A stretch of DNA of 37,283 nt from Bacteroidales bacterium (GTDB taxonomy: Bacteria; Bacteroidota; Bacteroidia; Bacteroidales; WCHB1-69): assembly GCA_017961265.1 (NCBI GenBank), contig JAGCXN010000027.1, positions 1-37,283 on the forward strand, written 5' to 3'. This document shows, one piece after another, positions 32,982 to 37,283 of this stretch (position 1 is its first letter; each line of letters opens with the position of its first letter). A model generated the notes under the pieces. That model saw only the letters and a program-made list of their open reading frames with translations. It was not told the origin of the DNA and ran no database searches. The position numbers and the translations under genes are program-made.

Positions 32982-32989
32982 TATTTTTG
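32982..32989 (+). promoter_or_regulatory. -7 promoter box (TATTTTTG) of the dehydrogenase gene
   Basis: Followed by CGCCCC; 51 bp before the ATG at 33041. It is divergent to the box at 32927-32934. Confidence 0.6.
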
Positions 32990-33040
32990 CGCCCCGAAAA
33001 AATTCCAGAAACCAAAAAAATCACATAAACCAATACATCA

Positions 33041-33994
33041 ATGAAGAGAATTTTAATCATTGGAGCATCCGGCCAGATTGGTTCTGAGCTGACTCCCGCA
33101 TTCCGCAAGATTTACGGTGCCGACAACGTTGTTGCCAGCGACCTTGTTTACCCTCTTCGCCCCGAACTCGCCGAGGCTGGTCCGTCCGTGAAGATTGATG
33201 CCACCAGCCGTCAGGACATTGCTGACGCGGTCAAGAAGTTCAATATTGACACCATTTTCAACCTCGCCGCCATTCTGTCCGCAAAGGCCGAGCTCAACCC
33301 GATGCTGGGCTGGAACGTCGGCATCGGCGCGCTCCTCAACTGCCTCGAAGTGGCCCGCGAGCTGAAAACCGCCGTCTTCACCCCGAGTTCCATCGGTGCC
33401 TTCGGTCCCGAAACCCCGCACGACGGCACCCCGCAGGACACCATCCAGCGCCCTAAGACCATCTACGGCGTGACCAAAGTGACGGGTGAACTGCTGAGCG
33501 ACTACTACCACAAACGTTTCGGCGTGGACACCCGCTCGGTGCGTTTCCCCGGCATCATCTCCAATGTTACCCTGCCTGGCGGCGGCACCACCGACTACGC
33601 CGTCGAAATCTACTACGCCGCCATCAAGGAAGGCAAGTTCACCTGTCCCATCAAAGAAGGCACCCTCATGGACATGATGTACATGCCCGACGCCATCCAC
33701 GCCATCTGCCAGCTGATGGAAGCCGATCCAGCCAAATTAATCCACCGCAACTCATTCAATATCACCGCAATGAGTTTTGCTCCGGAAACTATCTACGCTG
33801 AAATCAAGAAACACATTCCCGATTTCACCATGACGTACGACGTTGATCCGCTCAAGCAGAGCATCGCCGACAGCTGGCCCAACTACATGGACGACAGCGC
33901 GGCCCGCAGTGAATGGAACTGGAAACCTGAATACGACCTCCAGTCCATGACCGTTGATATGCTCAAAGTTTTGAAAGAGCGTTACAACAAATAA
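33041..33994 (+). CDS. SDR-type L-threonine 3-dehydrogenase
   Basis: 317 aa. NAD-binding ILIIGASGQIGSEL (4-17). Catalytic TPSSIGAFGP and YGVTKVTGELL (Tyr-x3-Lys, about 144-154). GTTDYAVEIYYAAI (about 186-199) is characteristic of the epimerase-like threonine dehydrogenase of Bacteroidetes. It oxidises threonine to 2-amino-3-ketobutyrate; the lyase partner Kbl is not in this window. A UDP-sugar epimerase is the less likely alternative. Confidence 0.88.
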   Translation: MKRILIIGASGQIGSELTPAFRKIYGADNVVASDLVYPLRPELAEAGPSVKIDATSRQDIADAVKKFNIDTIFNLAAILSAKAELNPMLGWNVGIGALLNCLEVARELKTAVFTPSSIGAFGPETPHDGTPQDTIQRPKTIYGVTKVTGELLSDYYHKRFGVDTRSVRFPGIISNVTLPGGGTTDYAVEIYYAAIKEGKFTCPIKEGTLMDMMYMPDAIHAICQLMEADPAKLIHRNSFNITAMSFAPETIYAEIKKHIPDFTMTYDVDPLKQSIADSWPNYMDDSAARSEWNWKPEYDLQSMTVDMLKVLKERYNK

Positions 33995-34021
33995 TTGAGC
34001 GTTTTTGCTTTCTTTTGTATG

Positions 34022-34054
34022 AGCCGGATGGAGATTTCCGTCCGGCTTTTTTTT
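34022..34054 (+). terminator. Terminator after threonine dehydrogenase
   Basis: AGCCGGA-T-GGA, loop GATT, TCC-G-TCCGGCT, then eight or more T. Confidence 0.9.
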
Positions 34055-34242
34055 GCGGGAAATTCTCCGAAAAACTACCAAGCTTACAACCTCTTTTTCT
34101 TTCTCTTTGCTCGGTTATTTATTTTTTACAAAAATTATATTTCCATAAACCATTTATTTTCAATAAAATATATTCTTATTAAAACAAAATCCAAAAGCAG
34201 AAAAAACTTTTGTCGGAAAGTGCTTTCAAAAGAAAAAAATTG

Positions 34243-34250
34243 TATTTTTG
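34243..34250 (+). promoter_or_regulatory. -7 promoter box (TATTTTTG) of tRNA-Lys
   Basis: 14 bp before the tRNA 5' end. A TTTG lies further upstream (34209-34212) at longer than usual spacing. Confidence 0.6.
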
Positions 34251-34263
34251 CAGTCCCAAATCA

Positions 34264-34336
34264 GTCTCCTTAGCTCAGCTGGTAGAGCAATTGACTCTTA
34301 ATCAATGGGTCCAGGGTTCGAGTCCCTGAGGGGACA
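34264..34336 (+). tRNA. tRNA-Lys (CTT anticodon)
   Basis: Acceptor arms GTCTCCT (34264-34270) and AGGGGAC (34329-34335) pair with one G-T. The D-loop contains AGCTCAGCTGGTAGAGC. The anticodon stem is ATTGA/TCAAT with loop CTCTTAA, giving anticodon CTT (reads AAG). The T arm contains GGTTCGAGTCC. CCA is not encoded (ACACAA follows). Confidence 0.95.
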
Positions 34337-34337
34337 C

Positions 34338-34377
34338 AAAAAAGCACTCTAACTTAACCGGTTAGAGTGCTTTTTTT
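34338..34377. terminator. Bidirectional terminator between tRNA-Lys and rsgA
   Basis: AAAAAGCACTCTAAC, loop TTAACCG, GTTAGAGTGCTTTTTTT. It serves both the tRNA (+) and rsgA (-). Confidence 0.9.
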
Positions 34378-34400
34378 ATGCTTTTTTTAACTATGAGAAA

Positions 34401-35339
34401 TTATCGCAACTGCCACTCCGCAAGCATCATGTCGTTGTCGTGCAAGATGTTGAGGTAGTTTTCGTAACGGTGCGGCGCGATTTCGCCCCTTTCGAGGGCC
34501 TCCAACACCTTGCAGCCCGGTTCGTGCGTGTGCGAACAGTCGCTGAAACGGCACTGATTGTTGTACTGCCGCAACTCCGGAAAATAGTCACGGATCTCCT
34601 CGGGCTTGTACTGTATAAGCCCAAACTCCTTGATGCCGGGCGTGTCGATGATGAAGCCGTCGCCCACAGGGAACATCGTGGCGAAGGTGGTCGTGTGCTT
34701 CCCCTTGTCGTGCACTTGCGAAATCGCGCCGACACGCAGGTTCAAAGATGGGTCTATCGTGTTGATCAGCGCGGACTTGCCCACACCGGAGTGGCCGCTG
34801 CACAGCGACACCTTCCCCGCCATCATAGACTTCATCTCCCCTACCCCTTCGCCTGTCACGACGGAAGTGCAAAGCGTCTGGTAACCAATCTTTTCGTAAA
34901 TATCCCGAAGCTGCTCAATTTCTTGCAGCTCATCTGCATCGTAAATATCTTTCTTGTTGAACACCAGACAGCTGGGGATACGGAAACCTTCCGCAGCCAC
35001 CAAGAAGCGGTCAATGAAACCGAGGGACGTACGAGGCTCCCGCAACGTCACCACCAAGAAGGCAATGTCGATGTTGGCCGCAATGATGTGGCTGATTTTC
35101 GACAAGTTTGTACTCTTCCGGTCGATGTAGTTCTTGCGGGGCGCAATGGCGACAATATATCCGCAGCCGTCGTTTTCAATGATGAACTCCACGCGGTCGC
35201 CCACTACCACCGGGTTGGTCGTCTTGATGCCTTTGATGCGGAACTGCCCGCGCAGACGGCACCGCACCATACTCCCGTCAGCGGTACGCACCTCGTACCA
35301 ACTGCCCGTTGATTGCATCACCAATCCGCTGTTTGTCAT
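34401..35339 (-). CDS. rsgA: Ribosome small subunit biogenesis GTPase
   Basis: 312 aa. Circularly permuted GTPase: N-terminal OB fold, then NKKDIYD (G4), GHSGVGKSALIN (G1, about 182-193), DTPGIKEFGL (G3), and a C-terminal zinc site CRFSDCSHTHEPGC (about 262-275). It helps mature the 30S subunit. It ends 14 bp from argS upstream and probably shares its transcript. Confidence 0.96.
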   Translation of the reverse strand: MTNSGLVMQSTGSWYEVRTADGSMVRCRLRGQFRIKGIKTTNPVVVGDRVEFIIENDGCGYIVAIAPRKNYIDRKSTNLSKISHIIAANIDIAFLVVTLREPRTSLGFIDRFLVAAEGFRIPSCLVFNKKDIYDADELQEIEQLRDIYEKIGYQTLCTSVVTGEGVGEMKSMMAGKVSLCSGHSGVGKSALINTIDPSLNLRVGAISQVHDKGKHTTTFATMFPVGDGFIIDTPGIKEFGLIQYKPEEIRDYFPELRQYNNQCRFSDCSHTHEPGCKVLEALERGEIAPHRYENYLNILHDNDMMLAEWQLR

Positions 35340-35354
35340 ACAACCGTCTGATTA

Positions 35355-37127
35355 TTACATCTTTTCAGGAACGAGGATGCCCAACAGTGACATCGCATTC
35401 TTCAGCACCAGTGCCGTCAGTTCCGAAATTTGGAGACGCAGGTTACGTGCTGCCACATTCTCCTCCTTGAAGATGGGCGTCTCCTGATAGAAACGATTGA
35501 ACTCCTTGGCCAAGTCAAAGGCATAGTTGGCGATCAACGCCGGACTCATTGATGCGCCTGCATTCTGCACTACTTCCGGAAAGTCGTAAAGTGCTTTCAC
35601 CAAATCCTTTTCGGCTTTTTGCAACTCAGTCGCTTCGGTATTGGCGGCATAATCGATACCATTTTCGGCGGCCTTCCGCAGCAGCGAACGGATACGGGCG
35701 TGCGTATATTGGATGAACGGGCCCGTATTTCCGTTGAAATCAATGGATTCCTCCGGATTGAACAGCATATTCTTCTTCGGGTCCACCTTCAAGATGAAAT
35801 ACTTCAAGGCGCCCAGTCCAATCATCTCATACAGAGCATTTTCGTCACCGGCGCCGCTCTTGCCTAACTCCGACGTTTTCTCCTTAGCTTGGTAAATCAT
35901 CTCTTCCATCAGGTCGTCGGCATCCACCACGGTCCCTTCACGCGATTTCATTTTGCCGTTGGGCAGCTCCACCATCCCGTACGAAAGGTGGTAGATGTTC
36001 TTGCCGAACTCCTTACCTAACTTTTCGCCCAAAACCAGCTTCAGGACATCGAAATGATAATTCTGCTCATTTCCAACTACATAGATCATCTGCTTCGGAT
36101 GGAATTCCTCGTAACGCAGCTGCGCCGTGCCCAGATCCTGCGTCATATAGACGGAGGTTCCGTCGGAACGGAGCAACAACTTTTCATCCAGACCTTTATC
36201 GCGCAAATCCACCCAGACGGAGCTATCGGGACGGCGGTAAAGCGCACCGGATTTCAGACCTTCGTCCACCAAGGCCTTGCCCAGCAGATAGGTCTGGGAC
36301 TCGTAATAAATCTTGTCGAACGAAATACCCAATTGCTTGTAAGTCTGGTCGAAACCGGCATACACCCAGCCGTTCATCTTGTTCCAAAGGGCGCGGATTT
36401 CGGGGTCGTTGGCCTCCCAGCAGCGGAGCATATCCTGAGCCTCCAGAATGAGCGGAGCCTTCTTGGCCGCCGTCTCCTCGTCCATCCCCTGCGCCATCAA
36501 TTCGGCAATTTCAGCCTTATAGTGCTTGTCGAACTCCACATAGTACTTGCCGACGAGGTGGTCGCCCTTCATGCCGGAGCTTTCGGGCGTTTCGCCGTTG
36601 CCGTAGCGCAGCCATGCCAGCATTGACTTGCAGATATGGATTCCCCTGTCATTCACGAGGTTGACCTTCACCACATTCTTGCCACAGGCGGTCAGAATGC
36701 GAGAGACAGAATCCCCCAGCAGGTTGTTACGAATGTGCCCCAGATGCAACGGCTTGTTGGTATTGGGCGACGAGTACTCGATGAGCGTCACGGGTTCGTC
36801 CGGAGCCGCCTGCGTAAAACCGAACTGATTGTCAGTACGACTGTTGCGGAGAAAATCTACCCACACTTCCGCCGGACACGAAAGGTTCAAGAAGCCCTTC
36901 ACCACATTGAAGTCACAATGCAAGTTCTCTTTGAAGAACCCGCCCACTTCCGTCGCTACGGCGTCGGGCGACTTGCGGGCCTGCTTCACAAACGGGAACA
37001 TCACGATGGTGTAATCCCCGTCAAATTCCTTTTTCGTTTTCTGGATAATAGATGTATCTTCCGTCCAATCAATTTGATACAAGGATGCAAGAGCATTCTT
37101 TAACGTAGTTGCGATAATTGGTTTCAT
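35355..37127 (-). CDS. argS: Arginyl-tRNA synthetase
   Basis: 590 aa, usual length. Class I motif NTNKPLHLGHIRNN (about 121-134). The second signature is GKMKSREGTVV (near 391), the known ArgS replacement of KMSKS. C-terminal DALR anticodon domain ends LLGILVPEKM. The start (MKPIIATTLKNALASL) lies 8 nt from a long 7-bp repeat array. Confidence 0.97.
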   Translation of the reverse strand: MKPIIATTLKNALASLYQIDWTEDTSIIQKTKKEFDGDYTIVMFPFVKQARKSPDAVATEVGGFFKENLHCDFNVVKGFLNLSCPAEVWVDFLRNSRTDNQFGFTQAAPDEPVTLIEYSSPNTNKPLHLGHIRNNLLGDSVSRILTACGKNVVKVNLVNDRGIHICKSMLAWLRYGNGETPESSGMKGDHLVGKYYVEFDKHYKAEIAELMAQGMDEETAAKKAPLILEAQDMLRCWEANDPEIRALWNKMNGWVYAGFDQTYKQLGISFDKIYYESQTYLLGKALVDEGLKSGALYRRPDSSVWVDLRDKGLDEKLLLRSDGTSVYMTQDLGTAQLRYEEFHPKQMIYVVGNEQNYHFDVLKLVLGEKLGKEFGKNIYHLSYGMVELPNGKMKSREGTVVDADDLMEEMIYQAKEKTSELGKSGAGDENALYEMIGLGALKYFILKVDPKKNMLFNPEESIDFNGNTGPFIQYTHARIRSLLRKAAENGIDYAANTEATELQKAEKDLVKALYDFPEVVQNAGASMSPALIANYAFDLAKEFNRFYQETPIFKEENVAARNLRLQISELTALVLKNAMSLLGILVPEKM

Positions 37128-37135
37128 TTTATCAA

Positions 37136-37283
37136 GGTAATAGGTAACAGGTAATGGGTAATAGGTAATAGGTAATAGGTAATAGGTAATAGGTAATAGG
37201 TAATAGGTAATAGGTAATAGGTAATAGGTAATAGGTAATAGGTAATAGGTAATAGGTAATAGGTAATAGGTAATAGGTAATAG
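37136..37283. repeat. 7-bp tandem array, about 21 copies, upstream of argS
   Basis: Unit TAATAGG (GGTAATA). The first units vary (GGTAACA, GGTAATG) and the rest are exact to the window end, so the total is unknown. It begins 8 bp before the argS ATG. Confidence 0.97.

Noticed and set aside
37136..37283. CRISPR array
   Set aside because: It is a 7-bp pure tandem repeat with no spacers.

Overview
The window looks like the chromosome of an anaerobic Bacteroidota bacterium, probably Bacteroidales. The evidence is an S46 dipeptidyl-peptidase, rubredoxin, an SDR-type threonine dehydrogenase, genes without Shine-Dalgarno sites, and repeated promoters of the Bacteroidota type (-7 box TAnnTTTG, often followed by GC[CGA]). 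Bases 1-837 and 8222-37283 are chromosomal. Bases 845-8215 are an integrated virus with a lower GC content.

Left end and prophage (1-8221). A short chromosomal flank holds a possible structured RNA, a dispersed hairpin repeat and one small hypothetical gene. The provirus then lies between two copies of a Xer/dif core (15 bp, ATAATTGCGGTTATG, at 845 and 8201), which predicts an excised circle of 7,356 nt. Its genes are a rolling-circle-type Rep, SSB, two small HTH-like proteins, an RHH-like protein, a very small packaging-type ATPase, a ~306-aa probable major capsid protein, five small one-pass membrane proteins, a membrane-anchored lysozyme-like protein and a very basic 57-aa protein. This layout resembles FLiP (Finnlakeviridae, ssDNA, double-jelly-roll capsid) or a corticovirus more than a microvirus. 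The most striking point is that the attachment core lies in frame inside rep. Integration leaves Rep residues 1-334 at the right end, closed by a chromosomal stop codon, and the last 124 codons at the left end without a start. The excised circle would restore a 458-aa Rep and would also rejoin the rep promoter to the early operon (ssb, ATPase). This could be a repressor-free lysogeny switch built into the integration site.

Chromosomal genes (8239-37283). On the minus strand are a polyprenol-phosphate glycosyltransferase, a secreted EEP-family nuclease/phosphatase, atpFHAG (a partial ATP synthase cluster), an HD-domain hydrolase, an EamA transporter, rsmA and rpsA. Next comes a pyrimidine cluster, pyrC ... 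pyrK-pyrD-pyrF-pyrE-pyrB, covering carbamoyl-aspartate to UMP. It is interrupted by rubredoxin, a lipoprotein and a hicAB toxin-antitoxin pair. PyrB carries a PyrI-like zinc domain fused to its C-terminus, and the pyrK leader contains two tandem intrinsic terminators just upstream of the start codon. Beyond these are an S46 peptidase, an 820-aa exported protein, trpS (+), an ATP-grasp-like protein, threonine dehydrogenase (+), tRNA-Lys(CTT), rsgA and argS.

Short tandem repeats of 7 or 8 bp fill many spacers, typically touching stop codons (pyrE, pyrF, pyrC, the 820-aa gene). A 7-bp array of about 21 copies abuts the argS start and runs off the window.
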